Below are positions 15,471-24,332 of a stretch of DNA of 64,000 nt, one piece after another (position 1 is the first letter of the stretch; every line of letters starts with the position of its first letter). The DNA comes from GWE2-40-63 sp050179685 (GTDB lineage: Bacteria > Bacteroidota > Bacteroidia > Bacteroidales > SZUA-534): NCBI GenBank assembly GCA_050179685.1, contig JBFXEW010000008.1, forward strand, positions 1 through 64,000, written 5' to 3'. The notes beneath the pieces were generated by a model, which was given only the letters and a program-made list of their open reading frames with translations, was not told the DNA's origin and did no database searches. The translations under genes and the position numbers were made by a program.

Positions 15471-17438
15471 TTACTTTGAATTTGCTGAAGTCTTTAATTG
15501 ATTGACTTTAGCCAGGTTTTCATTGGCTTCGTCAGTTCTTCCCAATTGAAAACAGGCAGTAGCCAGATTCAGAAATGCCTGTGCATCGTCAGGCGCCAAA
15601 ACAGTTGCCTGTTTAAAGGCCTGATAAGCTTCTGCTGATTTCCCCGACAAACCGTATGCAGTTCCCAAATCTTTAAAAGCTTCTGCTTTTGTATTATCCA
15701 ACTGTATGGCCTTTTTTAAATAGTTGATGCTCGCAGGAAAATCGCTAAAGTAACGGCCATATAAAACACCTAATCGATAATTAAGAATATATCGGTTCGA
15801 ATCGATTTTAAACGCTTGTTGGTAGCGTTCCAATTGCAGTTGATGGTTTGAACTTTGTTGCAAAACAATGTCGAGATTTTGCCAGGCATTTTTATTGGCT
15901 GCCTGAATGTTTAAAACATTCAAATAACACAGCGAAGCTTCTTCGATTGCCTTCTTACTGTCGAACAAAACATTCCCCAACAACAACCAGGCGTCAGCGT
16001 ATTTGGGATGAATTTTTATTGCTCTCCGTAAATAAGACTCTGATTTTTCGTACAAATCGTTTTGTTGTTTTCCCTGGGGAAGTGTTTTGCCTTTTTCCCA
16101 TAATTTACCACCAGCCGAACAATTGCTTTTTGCACTTTGTCCTGATGTTTTAACATCGCTTGTAAACAGCACAAAATCGTTTTCCCAGGCCCGGTTACGG
16201 TAAATGGTTTTAACCGAATAAAAACCAATCAAATAAAGTCCGGCAACCACCAGAAACCCTCTTTTAACTATCCCTTTATCGATTCGATTATAAACATCAA
16301 TTAAAACCCAGGCCAGAAACAAACTCCAGAACACCGAAGGCATGTAAAGAAAACGTTCGTTCATAAAAGTTCCTACCGGAAAAAGCAGGTTCGAAACCGG
16401 CGCAAAGGTTCCCGCAAAACCAAGCAGTGCAAAAAATATCAGTCGGTTTTTACGGTACGATTGTATTCCCAAAACCAAAACTCCCAGCAACACTAAAAGA
16501 GCCATCCACACCTGCCAGTTTCCAAAATTCATTAAAGGAATATGGTAAGGATAATAATCGAAGGTTAAGGGGTGCGGAAAAACCAAAAGCCTGAAGTAAA
16601 CCAACCAGGTATAAAATATAGTTGCCAGATGCTCCGCTTGTGTGGCATCGACAAAAGGATTATTCATTAATTCAGAACTTACCCCGCTTTGAAAACCACC
16701 TAAAATATTGTGTCGGATAATTAAAAACACAAGCGAGGGAAGCAATAAAAACAAAAATTGCAAGGCAGCTCTCTTAATTCCGGAATTTTGGAATAGCAAA
16801 ACAGCCAAAGGAATCAGAACCAAAAAAGCCAATGCGTTTTCCTTCGACAGCAGGGCTAAAAAGAAACTGACTCCACCCAGTATCCAATTAAACGCATTTT
16901 GTTTTTCTGGCTTTTGTACAAAAAACCAGGCAGTCAAAACTGCAAATAAAGTGCTCAATATTTCGTCACGGCCTTTTATGTTGGCAACCACTTCGGTGTG
17001 CAGCGGATGAACCATAAAAAGCATTGCTGCTAAAAAGGCTAATAATCTTGCATGGGAACTATTCTCAAAATGCAACAGCTGATTCAGGGTAAAATAAATC
17101 AGCACTAATGTAAGCGCATACAAAAGAATATTAATTAAATGACTAAGGGTTGGGTTTGCTCCAAAAAACTGATATTCCAATGCAAAAGTAATCACCGACA
17201 AGGGTCGGTAGCGACCACCGGCTACCAGGTTTTTCTGCTCACCAAAGAATCCGGTAAACGAATCGGTGGTGAGTATTTCGCTGATACCGGAAATACCCTT
17301 TTTGGTATATTCGTTTTGGGTAATTACGATAGCGTCGTCGAGGGCGTATTGATGAAACAAGGTATTGCCATACAAAATAAAACTTCCGGCAAAAGCAATC
17401 AGCCAAATAAACCAGCTATTTTCCAATTGTTTCAGCAT
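15471..17438 (-). CDS. GT-C-like multi-spanning membrane protein with C-terminal TPR repeats
   Basis: A 655-residue protein. Residues 10-430 contain about ten hydrophobic helices, with an acidic pair early in the first external loop (HQYALDDAIVI) and a YRPLSVITFALEYQFFG segment, as in protein O-mannosyltransferase/TMTC-like GT-C enzymes. Residues 430-650 are TPR repeats (YADAWLLLGNVLFDSKKAIE, AEAFKDLGTAYGLSGKSAEA, AQAFLNLATACFQLGRTDEA). The family is predicted to transfer sugars from lipid-linked donors to exported proteins; Bacteroidota have general O-glycosylation. The donor and targets are unknown. It is 17 bases downstream of the FKBP cluster on the same strand. Confidence 0.75.
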   Translation of the reverse strand: MLKQLENSWFIWLIAFAGSFILYGNTLFHQYALDDAIVITQNEYTKKGISGISEILTTDSFTGFFGEQKNLVAGGRYRPLSVITFALEYQFFGANPTLSHLINILLYALTLVLIYFTLNQLLHFENSSHARLLAFLAAMLFMVHPLHTEVVANIKGRDEILSTLFAVLTAWFFVQKPEKQNAFNWILGGVSFFLALLSKENALAFLVLIPLAVLLFQNSGIKRAALQFLFLLLPSLVFLIIRHNILGGFQSGVSSELMNNPFVDATQAEHLATIFYTWLVYFRLLVFPHPLTFDYYPYHIPLMNFGNWQVWMALLVLLGVLVLGIQSYRKNRLIFFALLGFAGTFAPVSNLLFPVGTFMNERFLYMPSVFWSLFLAWVLIDVYNRIDKGIVKRGFLVVAGLYLIGFYSVKTIYRNRAWENDFVLFTSDVKTSGQSAKSNCSAGGKLWEKGKTLPQGKQQNDLYEKSESYLRRAIKIHPKYADAWLLLGNVLFDSKKAIEEASLCYLNVLNIQAANKNAWQNLDIVLQQSSNHQLQLERYQQAFKIDSNRYILNYRLGVLYGRYFSDFPASINYLKKAIQLDNTKAEAFKDLGTAYGLSGKSAEAYQAFKQATVLAPDDAQAFLNLATACFQLGRTDEANENLAKVNQLKTSANSK

Positions 17439-17455
17439 CGGCTCGTTAAAAAACT

Positions 17456-18637
17456 TTAATGAATTATATCAAGTACTTCAATATCAAAAATTAAATCGCT
17501 GTTTGCAGGTATTTGAGGAGGGGCACCTGCTTCGCCGTAAGCCAAATGCGATGGTACCAGCAACTGAAATTTGCTTCCTTTACGCATTAACAATAAACCT
17601 TCGTCCCAACCATCGATAACCGCACCAATTCCCACGGGGAACCGAATGGGTTCAAAACGTTTTACCGAAGAATCGAAAAGTTCTCCATTGGTAAAATAAC
17701 CGGAATAATGCACTTCAATTACATCTTCATTTTCAATAAGCTCGCCGGTTCCCGCTTCGAATACCACATATTTTAATCCGCTTAGGGTTTCCTTAACCGC
17801 TTTGTCGGCACTATTCCACATTACTACCGGCTCCGGTGGAACCAGATCAACCAGTTCCAAATCGAGGTGGATGGTAGCATTTGAAGGAACCAGATTCTTA
17901 TAGCCTAACTTTCCATAAGCCAGTTTGGGAGGAATTACCAAATGAATTTTGCTCCCCTTTTGCATGAGTTCCAGACCCATATCCCAACCTGCAATTACCT
18001 GATTAATTCCAACCGTAATGCGAACCGATTCCCCATTCTTATGCGAAGAATCGAAAATAGTTCCATCGGCCAGATATGCGGTGTAATGAACATAGGCATT
18101 ATCCCCTTTTTGGGCATAAGCACCCGTTCCTTCCTGAACCAAATAATAGCGCAGTTTTTTCTTTGCTTTTTGCAGCTTTAATCCTTCAATTGAGAATAGT
18201 TCAATGGGAGTGCCTTTATCAATTTGTAAGAGCGAAATCTCGAAACGTAAGGTTGAATTCTTTGGAATAAACGGATGTTCTATGCTTCCATAAGCCAATT
18301 CAGGAGGAACAATCAGCAAAATAGTTCCTCCGGGTTTAATCAGTTGCAAGCCTTCTTCCCAGCCTTTAATCAGTTGCCCTTTCCCTAAAAACAAATCCAT
18401 GGGGCCCTTATTCATGGTGTTCTCAAAGATGGAATCATTCGCTAAAAAACCGGCAAAGTGAAGCCAGACCTTATCGCCCGGACGGGGAAAATCGCCTACT
18501 CCCTGCTTGATAATTTTATACTTTAGCCCTGAGGAACTTTGGGTAAAGCCACTGCTCCATTCATCGGTCTGAGCAAAAACTAATTGTTGCATAAACAATA
18601 TGCACAAAACAAAGATTCCTAACAACTTGCGTTTCAT
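17456..18637 (-). CDS. Triple-domain FKBP-type peptidyl-prolyl isomerase
   Basis: A secreted protein of 393 residues (ATG at 18637; a TTG two codons upstream directly follows the previous stop and is less likely). The signal peptide ends at VFAQ. Three FKBP domains follow, each with a D-x-W-x-H or V-x-V-H-Y strand, a GWEEGL/GWDMGL/GWDEGL turn and a P-x-x-LAYG motif: about 30-140, 150-265 and 285-393. FKBPs catalyse cis-trans isomerisation of proline bonds; export points to folding of periplasmic or outer-membrane proteins. It is the last of four adjacent FKBP genes. Confidence 0.88.
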   Translation of the reverse strand: MKRKLLGIFVLCILFMQQLVFAQTDEWSSGFTQSSSGLKYKIIKQGVGDFPRPGDKVWLHFAGFLANDSIFENTMNKGPMDLFLGKGQLIKGWEEGLQLIKPGGTILLIVPPELAYGSIEHPFIPKNSTLRFEISLLQIDKGTPIELFSIEGLKLQKAKKKLRYYLVQEGTGAYAQKGDNAYVHYTAYLADGTIFDSSHKNGESVRITVGINQVIAGWDMGLELMQKGSKIHLVIPPKLAYGKLGYKNLVPSNATIHLDLELVDLVPPEPVVMWNSADKAVKETLSGLKYVVFEAGTGELIENEDVIEVHYSGYFTNGELFDSSVKRFEPIRFPVGIGAVIDGWDEGLLLMRKGSKFQLLVPSHLAYGEAGAPPQIPANSDLIFDIEVLDIIH

Positions 18638-18643
18638 AAGCAA

Positions 18644-19492
18644 CTAGTCTGCATGTAATAATTCAATAACAAAAATCAGCGTTGAGTTGGCCGGAATTGG
18701 CCCAACGGATTCTTCACCATAAGCAAGGTACGACGGTATTATCAATTTATATTTTCCGCCCACTTGCATTCGGGCTAAGCCTTCGTCCCAACCCTGAATA
18801 ACCTCACCCACGCCAAAGCGGAAGGTAAAAGGCTCATTGCGCTTGTACGACGAATCAAAAACCTGACCATTAACGAATGTTCCCTCATAATGCACAGTTA
18901 CTGATTTACCGGGTTCAGGACGATCTCCGCTTCCTTTTTCCAATTCAATAAAATACAAGCCACTTAAGGCAGGTTCATCGGTAATATTATGTTCCTTTAA
19001 ATAAAGCGTCAACAAGTGTTCTTCTTCCCGCTTATCGCTTAACATGGCCAATTCCCTTTCCTTTTCGTATTCCTCCTTCGGAATGATATCGATAAGTTTG
19101 ATATAAAAAACCAGCTTATCGTCAGGGTTTATGCCCGCTGGTACTGCACTTTTTTTTGAATGAATAAAGTAATTCTTTGCATTGATTAAAAAGATGGCGC
19201 TGTCACCTTTGTGCATCAATCCCAGTGCATCTTCAACTGAACCGCCTTCATGCGATGGTTTATTAAGGATAATCCGAAACGGTGGCACCTCTTCCACCAG
19301 ATTTCCTTCAGAATCGGTAACGCGCATTTTTAACTGCAAGACATCGTTGACTAAAGCCTGAGGATTTTCTTTATTTTTTATAATAAAGCGGTATTGCAGT
19401 CCGCTGGAATGGGTAGTAAAATTATCGGATTGGCACTGAAACAAGAACAATACCAAACTAATTAAAACAATTTGTGTTATCGTTTTATTCAT
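18644..19492 (-). CDS. FKBP-type peptidyl-prolyl isomerase lipoprotein
   Basis: A 282-residue lipoprotein; the lipobox is LFQC near residue 20. The C-terminal half (about 170-282) is a good FKBP domain: GDRPEPGKSVTVHYEGTF, FGVGEVIQGWDEGLARM and PSYLAYGEESVGPIPANSTL. The N-terminal half (about 30-145) also follows the FKBP strand order (SGLQYRFIIKNKE, EDALGLMHKGDSAIFLI) but lacks the aromatic pocket residues and looks degenerate. It lies 6 bases upstream of the triple-domain FKBP gene and 19 bases downstream of the next FKBP gene, so these are co-transcribed. Confidence 0.86.
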   Translation of the reverse strand: MNKTITQIVLISLVLFLFQCQSDNFTTHSSGLQYRFIIKNKENPQALVNDVLQLKMRVTDSEGNLVEEVPPFRIILNKPSHEGGSVEDALGLMHKGDSAIFLINAKNYFIHSKKSAVPAGINPDDKLVFYIKLIDIIPKEEYEKERELAMLSDKREEEHLLTLYLKEHNITDEPALSGLYFIELEKGSGDRPEPGKSVTVHYEGTFVNGQVFDSSYKRNEPFTFRFGVGEVIQGWDEGLARMQVGGKYKLIIPSYLAYGEESVGPIPANSTLIFVIELLHAD

Positions 19493-19511
19493 TTTTCCGG
19501 GGAATTATTTT

Positions 19512-20414
19512 TTAAAAGGGTTCTTCCTGGCTCACCGTTTCCAGTGTTCTCGATTCGGCCCGAAGCAATTCAACTTCGTAAATTACCGAAGTAAACGGAG
19601 GAATAATTCCAGTGGAAGAACCTTTTTCGCCCCAGGCCAGTTCCGAAGGCAAAATTACCAGGGCCTTCTCGCCTTCGCGCATTCGTCCAATAGCTTCTTC
19701 GAGTCCGGGAATTACCTGCATTTCGGTTCCAAAAACAAATTCAAAAGGCTGGTTACGCCGGGTGGTTGAATCGAAAAAACGGCCATTGAGAAATTTACCC
19801 TCGTAATTAACCGTAACCAAATCGCCGTTCTCAACGGGTTTTCCGGTTCCTTTATGTATCGAGATAAAATAAAGTCCGCTGGCAGTTGGCTCAATTACAA
19901 GCTGCTGCTCATCCATAAAGCGACGCAAAATCATCTTCTCGTATTCGCCAAAATCTTCAATCCACTTTAAAAATTCGCTTTTATCTTTTTGATATTGTTC
20001 GGCGGTGCGTATTTCGTCAATCCGTAAATCAACCTTTAGTTTATCGCCGGCTTCCATAAATCGCGGCAATTTGGTTTGTAGCGTTTTGGTAAAAAAGTTA
20101 GTTGCATCTATAATAAATGAAGCGCTATCGCCAGCCGACATCATTAAAAAACATTCATCGATTGAGCCTTTAAACTCAGGTTCAGTGAGCTGAAAAGTCC
20201 GATGGCCCTTAAAAAATACAGAATCGTAGGTAGTTGCGTAACATATATCAGCAGTAATATAATTGCCAGCCCGGGGAGGAGCTACCACTTCGCCAATAAC
20301 ATGTAACTTATAAAAAATGCCAGTTTTTGTTTTCGAATAACCCGGAAAGCGTTCAAACCAAGTACACGAGGTAAAAAAAACCAGGCTTAAAAAGATAATC
20401 AAAAGTTGCTTCAT
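19512..20414 (-). CDS. FKBP-type peptidyl-prolyl isomerase lipoprotein
   Basis: A 300-residue lipoprotein when started at ATG 20414; this start gives a compact signal peptide with lipobox FTSC. An upstream ATG at 20438 would add eight residues. The C-terminal domain (about 180-290) is a typical FKBP: GKPVENGDLVTVNYEGKF, IPGLEEAIGRMREGEKAL and PSELAWGEKGSSTGIIPP. The N-terminal half is a degenerate FKBP-like fold (KTGIFYKLHVIGE, DECFLMMSAGDSASFII). The architecture matches the next gene, which suggests duplication. Second gene of the FKBP cluster. Confidence 0.85.
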   Translation of the reverse strand: MKQLLIIFLSLVFFTSCTWFERFPGYSKTKTGIFYKLHVIGEVVAPPRAGNYITADICYATTYDSVFFKGHRTFQLTEPEFKGSIDECFLMMSAGDSASFIIDATNFFTKTLQTKLPRFMEAGDKLKVDLRIDEIRTAEQYQKDKSEFLKWIEDFGEYEKMILRRFMDEQQLVIEPTASGLYFISIHKGTGKPVENGDLVTVNYEGKFLNGRFFDSTTRRNQPFEFVFGTEMQVIPGLEEAIGRMREGEKALVILPSELAWGEKGSSTGIIPPFTSVIYEVELLRAESRTLETVSQEEPF

Positions 20415-20506
20415 CTGTGTCGAATATTTTACTATCATACTGCTTTAAGTTCTTAATTACCTAAGTACAAAAATATTTTGGCTATTAAGAAGCATAACTA
20501 CACCGG

Positions 20507-21046
20507 TTAATAATCGGTTAATTTAAGTAATTCTGCGCTATAAACAATAACTGAACGGGGAGGAATTTTATTATCGTCGCCCAATAAGCCGTGAGCCAAA
20601 TGTGGCGGAAGTATAAAACGCCCCTTTTCGCCAACGCGCATTAATAAAATAGCTTCTTCCAATCCCGACTCTACACCACCCTGCCCAATTTTAAACTGCA
20701 TCACACCCAAACTGTCTGAAGTATAACAAATGGTTCCATCCAACAAGCTCACCTGATATTTTAAATGGGCAATTTTTCCGGCCATAGCTTTTTCATTGGT
20801 ATTGGTGTCCATTAGTTGATACCAAAGTCCGGTTTCACTTACCTGCATTTCCCAATTACGCCGCTTTGCATAGTTTTTTATCCGTTGCTGATCGAGTGAA
20901 ACCAAGCCTTTGTTTGCTTTAAGCAGATTCTCCTTTTGCGTTTTCCGATCGGCTACGGGAGCATTCGATGAGTTTTGTTTGCACGATGCCAGCAACAAGA
21001 CTCCCAAAAAAATAACAAATAGAAAACTATGAAAAAACTTAGTCAT
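20507..21046 (-). CDS. FKBP-type isomerase lipoprotein, GldI-like
   Basis: A 179-residue lipoprotein with lipobox LASC near residue 22 and one C-terminal FKBP domain: WEMQVSETGLWYQLM, GKIAHLKYQVSLLDGT, GLEEAILLMRVGEKGRF and PPHLAHGLLGDDNKIPP. The domain has HG in place of the usual YG. A single-domain FKBP lipoprotein directly after an nrnA-type DHH gene is the arrangement of gldI, a protein needed for gliding and type IX secretion in flavobacteria; here the identity is inferred from position and type. Its start overlaps the nrnA stop by 8 bases, so translation is probably coupled. Confidence 0.8.
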   Translation of the reverse strand: MTKFFHSFLFVIFLGVLLLASCKQNSSNAPVADRKTQKENLLKANKGLVSLDQQRIKNYAKRRNWEMQVSETGLWYQLMDTNTNEKAMAGKIAHLKYQVSLLDGTICYTSDSLGVMQFKIGQGGVESGLEEAILLMRVGEKGRFILPPHLAHGLLGDDNKIPPRSVIVYSAELLKLTDY

Positions 21047-22061
21047 GCAAATAGTCTTTATAATCAGGCAGAATGGATTCGAACTTTTTAATGGTTTCAG
21101 CTAAAGTGGTTTTCGATTCTCCACCAGCAGCATTAATATGACCGCCTCCCCCAAAATGTTCTTTGGCTACCAGATTGGCCGGAAAATCGCCTTTTGATCG
21201 GAACGAGCATTTGGTATGATCGTCTTTCTCGATAAAAATTGCCGAAAACACAACTCCCCGAATTGAAAGCGGATAATTAACAAATCCTTCGCTGTCGCCT
21301 GCTTCAAAGTGATAGGTTTCCATATCATCTTTTGTAAGATAAATGTAAGCAGCCTGATATTCAGGAAAAACCACCATGCGCTGGTTCATGGCATGTCCCA
21401 TTAAACGAAGCCGGTGTTCCGAAAAATTATTATATACCTTATCGGTGATAAAATCCTTGTCTATTCCTTTTTTCAGCAAAGCACCAACTATTTCAAAGGT
21501 TAAAGGCTCCGACGAATTGTAGCTAAAGGAACCCGTATCGGTCATTATTCCAACAAACAAACAGGTTGCTACTGTATTTGAAACATGCTGCACGCCAAAT
21601 ATTCCGGCAATAAATTCATAAACCATTTCGGCGGTAGAACTTGCCGAAGTGCGACTGTAAATATAATCGGCAATGGCTTCGGGATATGGATGGTGATCGA
21701 TTAAAAACTTAGGTGATTTCAGAGGAATTACATAATCGCCCGCCTCAGACAAACGGCTGCGGTGATTAAAATCGACCATAATAAGCACATCGGCATTTTT
21801 CAATAGCTCACGACCTGCTTCTTTTTGTTTTTCGTACACAAAAACAGCTTCGTAGCCTGGCATCCAGTTTAAATACACCGGCAACTGATTGGGAACAATA
21901 AAATGAACGTTTTTCCCCAGCTCCTTAAAAAAATGAAAGAGTGCAAGACCAGAACCCACGGCATCGCCATCGGGGTTTTTATGCGACAATATAATGATGT
22001 TTTCGGCCGGTTTTATAACCGACATCGCAGCTTGATTAAATTCCTGACTAATGTTTTCCAA
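21039..22061 (-). CDS. nrnA: DHH family phosphoesterase, NrnA-like (oligoribonuclease / pAp phosphatase)
   Basis: A DHH-DHHA1 enzyme. Motifs: ILSHKNPDGDAVGSGLALFH, VDFNHRSRL, the DHH motif in LIDHHPYPEAIADY, and the C-terminal substrate-binding GGGGHINAAGG. NrnA degrades short oligoribonucleotides and 3'-phosphoadenosine 5'-phosphate. The start is uncertain: the longest frame begins with TTG at 22085, but that codon lies inside a -7 promoter box, so TTG at 22061 or ATG at 22025 is more likely. I give 22061. It heads the FKBP cluster and overlaps the next gene by 8 bases. Confidence 0.85.
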   Translation of the reverse strand: MENISQEFNQAAMSVIKPAENIIILSHKNPDGDAVGSGLALFHFFKELGKNVHFIVPNQLPVYLNWMPGYEAVFVYEKQKEAGRELLKNADVLIMVDFNHRSRLSEAGDYVIPLKSPKFLIDHHPYPEAIADYIYSRTSASSTAEMVYEFIAGIFGVQHVSNTVATCLFVGIMTDTGSFSYNSSEPLTFEIVGALLKKGIDKDFITDKVYNNFSEHRLRLMGHAMNQRMVVFPEYQAAYIYLTKDDMETYHFEAGDSEGFVNYPLSIRGVVFSAIFIEKDDHTKCSFRSKGDFPANLVAKEHFGGGGHINAAGGESKTTLAETIKKFESILPDYKDYLHD

Positions 22062-22082
22062 TGTGATTCGTTTAAAAAAAAA

Positions 22083-22090
22083 CAAATATA
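22083..22090 (-). promoter_or_regulatory. -7 element TATATTTG upstream of nrnA
   Basis: Minus-strand TATATTTG is a perfect TAnnTTTG box. Transcription would begin about seven bases downstream, near 22076, which excludes the TTG at 22085 as start codon of nrnA. Confidence 0.55.
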
Positions 22091-22312
22091 AGTTTTATAT
22101 GCTTAAATCGACAGGCCATGCGGTCTCATTTCATAAACCCTGTGCTAAAATTTACCAACAGCAGGCTTAAACAATGTACAAAGTGTTTGAATTTTCACAA
22201 AAAAAACGAAAGCTTTCTACTGTTTTTGCTAAACAGATTTCCCGCTTAAGCGTTATTGAAGCAGTAAAGATGAAACCAACAACAAATACCGGTATTTTTT
22301 ACATAAAAACTG

Positions 22313-22320
22313 TAAATTTG
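22313..22320 (+). promoter_or_regulatory. -7 element TAAATTTG of nhaA
   Basis: TAAATTTG fits TAnnTTTG and lies 34 bases before the nhaA start codon. Confidence 0.55.
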
Positions 22321-22354
22321 AAATCCAATAACAAATCATTCAGATTTTAGAACT

Positions 22355-23668
22355 ATGGATTATTTAAAGAAACCTTTTGAATATTTTTTTAAAGAAGAAA
22401 TAAGGGGAAGCGTACTACTTTTTATGGCTACCCTGTCTGCCATACTAATTGCCAACAGTCCCTGGGGAACATACTACCACGACTTCTGGAAAATTCCCCT
22501 GACCATTGGAACCCCGGAATTTAATCTGGAAAAACCGCTTATTTTATGGATTAACGACGGCTTAATGGCCATTTTCTTTTTTGTAATTGGGCTCGAAATA
22601 AAACGCGAAGTGCTTGTGGGCGAATTAAACAATCTGCAGAAAGCCTCGCTTCCCATATTCGGAGCCATTGGCGGAATGGTTATTCCGGTTGCCTTGTTTT
22701 TTCTTATGAACCCCGGCTCGCCCGAAAATCAGGGATGGGGTATATCCATGGCCACCGACATTGCTTTTACGCTGGGTATTTTGCAGCTATTAGGCAAACG
22801 CGTTCCGCTGGGTTTAAAAGTATTTTTAACTGCTTTTGCCATTGTCGATGATATTGGTGCTGTGCTGGTTATTGCCATATTTTACAGCTCCAACATTCAA
22901 TGGATACTTGTTATTGTTGCTTTGCTTATAATTGCTTTTTTTGCCGTGCTCGACTATTACAAAATATTTAAAAAACACTTATTCTTTTTAGCCAGTATTG
23001 TGGTTTGGATACTTTTCCTAAAGTCGGGAATTCACCCAACTATTGCCGGAATATTGCTGGCGCTTGTTGTTCCCGTTCACCGAAAAGTAAGCACCCAAAA
23101 ATTCTACAACAAAAGTAAGAAAGCCATCGATACCATGTGCTACTACGAAGACGATGAACCCCGGTTTTTAACCGGACAACAAAGCGGGGCACTGGCTATT
23201 TTAGGCGACTTAACCGAAAAAACCATTTCTCCTTTGCAGCATCTCGAAAGCAAACTGCATGGTTATGTAATCTATCTCATCATGCCCATATTTGCTTTTG
23301 CCAATGCAGGGGTTCAGTTAGGCGGCGAGATTATCGGACTCACCTGGATAATCGCTACCAGTATGGTTCTGGGCAAATTTGTGGGTATTGCCAGCTTCGC
23401 CTTTGGCGCCATAAAACTGGGCCTGGCCAAATTACCCGAGAATGTAAACTATACACAGATTATTGGAATTTCAATTCTGGGCGGACTCGGTTTTACCATG
23501 GCCCTGTTTATTTCAGGTCTGGCATATAACGACCTTACCCTGGTTGAGAGTTCAAAAATGGGAATTCTTATTGGCTCCTTAGTGGCCGGAGTATTGGGTT
23601 ATATTATCTTAAAAGTGGGCTTGAAGAATAATCCACTTGAAGAAGATGACGACGACGATGACGATTAA
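22355..23668 (+). CDS. nhaA: Na+/H+ antiporter NhaA
   Basis: A 437-residue membrane protein with the NhaA layout of about twelve helices. Landmarks are WINDGLMAIFFFVIGLEIKR, then MATDIAFTLGIL and AFAIVDDIGAVLVIA, which contains the ion-binding Asp pair, and GLGFTMALFISGLAY. It exports sodium in exchange for protons, which would suit a marine or saline habitat. Compared with E. coli NhaA it has a hydrophilic loop (about 250-280) and an acidic tail ending in a run of Asp residues. It has its own promoter and stands alone before ndk. Confidence 0.93.
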   Translation: MDYLKKPFEYFFKEEIRGSVLLFMATLSAILIANSPWGTYYHDFWKIPLTIGTPEFNLEKPLILWINDGLMAIFFFVIGLEIKREVLVGELNNLQKASLPIFGAIGGMVIPVALFFLMNPGSPENQGWGISMATDIAFTLGILQLLGKRVPLGLKVFLTAFAIVDDIGAVLVIAIFYSSNIQWILVIVALLIIAFFAVLDYYKIFKKHLFFLASIVVWILFLKSGIHPTIAGILLALVVPVHRKVSTQKFYNKSKKAIDTMCYYEDDEPRFLTGQQSGALAILGDLTEKTISPLQHLESKLHGYVIYLIMPIFAFANAGVQLGGEIIGLTWIIATSMVLGKFVGIASFAFGAIKLGLAKLPENVNYTQIIGISILGGLGFTMALFISGLAYNDLTLVESSKMGILIGSLVAGVLGYIILKVGLKNNPLEEDDDDDDD

Positions 23669-23727
23669 ACGCTTTTAACTAAACGTGTAACTAATTAATA
23701 GCTAACTAATATTTAACACTTTCTATT

Positions 23728-24171
23728 ATGGCTGGTACCTATACCTTTACCATTATTAAACCAGGGGCTGTAAACAATGAGCACATTGGCCCTATTTTAA
23801 ACAAAATTAACAGCAGTGGTTTTCATATTTCGGCAATGAAGATGATTAAACTCCGCACCGCTCAGGCAAAGAAGTTTTACCAGGTGCATCGCGACAAGCC
23901 ATTTTATAATGACTTAATTGAGTTTATGACTTCAGGCGCCATTGTAGTTGCCATTCTTGAAAAAGAGAATGCCGTTGAAGAATACCGCAAGATAATTGGA
24001 GCTACCGATCCGGAAAAGGCCGAAGAAGGCACCATCCGTAAACTTTTTGCCCAAAGCATGCAAAAAAATGCGGTTCATGGTTCCGACAGTGACGAAAACG
24101 CTAAGATTGAAAGCGACTTTTTCTTCTCGAACAGCGAACGCTTTAGCATTTTTGAAGAACGCGATTTTTAA
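23728..24171 (+). CDS. ndk: Nucleoside-diphosphate kinase
   Basis: A 147-residue enzyme that transfers the gamma-phosphate between nucleoside triphosphates and diphosphates through a phosphohistidine. Signatures: TFTIIKPGAV at the N-terminus and NAVHGSDSDENAKIE with the phosphorylated His 117. Length is normal for the family. Transcribed alone or with nhaA 59 bases upstream; a hairpin terminator follows. Confidence 0.95.
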   Translation: MAGTYTFTIIKPGAVNNEHIGPILNKINSSGFHISAMKMIKLRTAQAKKFYQVHRDKPFYNDLIEFMTSGAIVVAILEKENAVEEYRKIIGATDPEKAEEGTIRKLFAQSMQKNAVHGSDSDENAKIESDFFFSNSERFSIFEERDF

Positions 24172-24290
24172 TATCCCATCGCGTTTCGTATAAAAGAACA
24201 CAGAAAGACGGATTTGTTTACTTCAATTACTTATTAAACCAGTCTTTGGTATAAATCAATGTAATTTGATACAATTTATTCCATAAAAAA

Positions 24291-24317
24291 AGGCGCCTTA
24301 TCGGGCACCTTTTTTTA
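24291..24317. terminator. Bidirectional terminator between ndk and the YceI gene
   Basis: An A run, AGGCGCC, a short loop, GGCACCT and seven T form a hairpin with one G-T pair in the stem. It lies between convergent genes. Confidence 0.75.
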
Positions 24318-24332
24318 TTTGCTAAAATAGCT

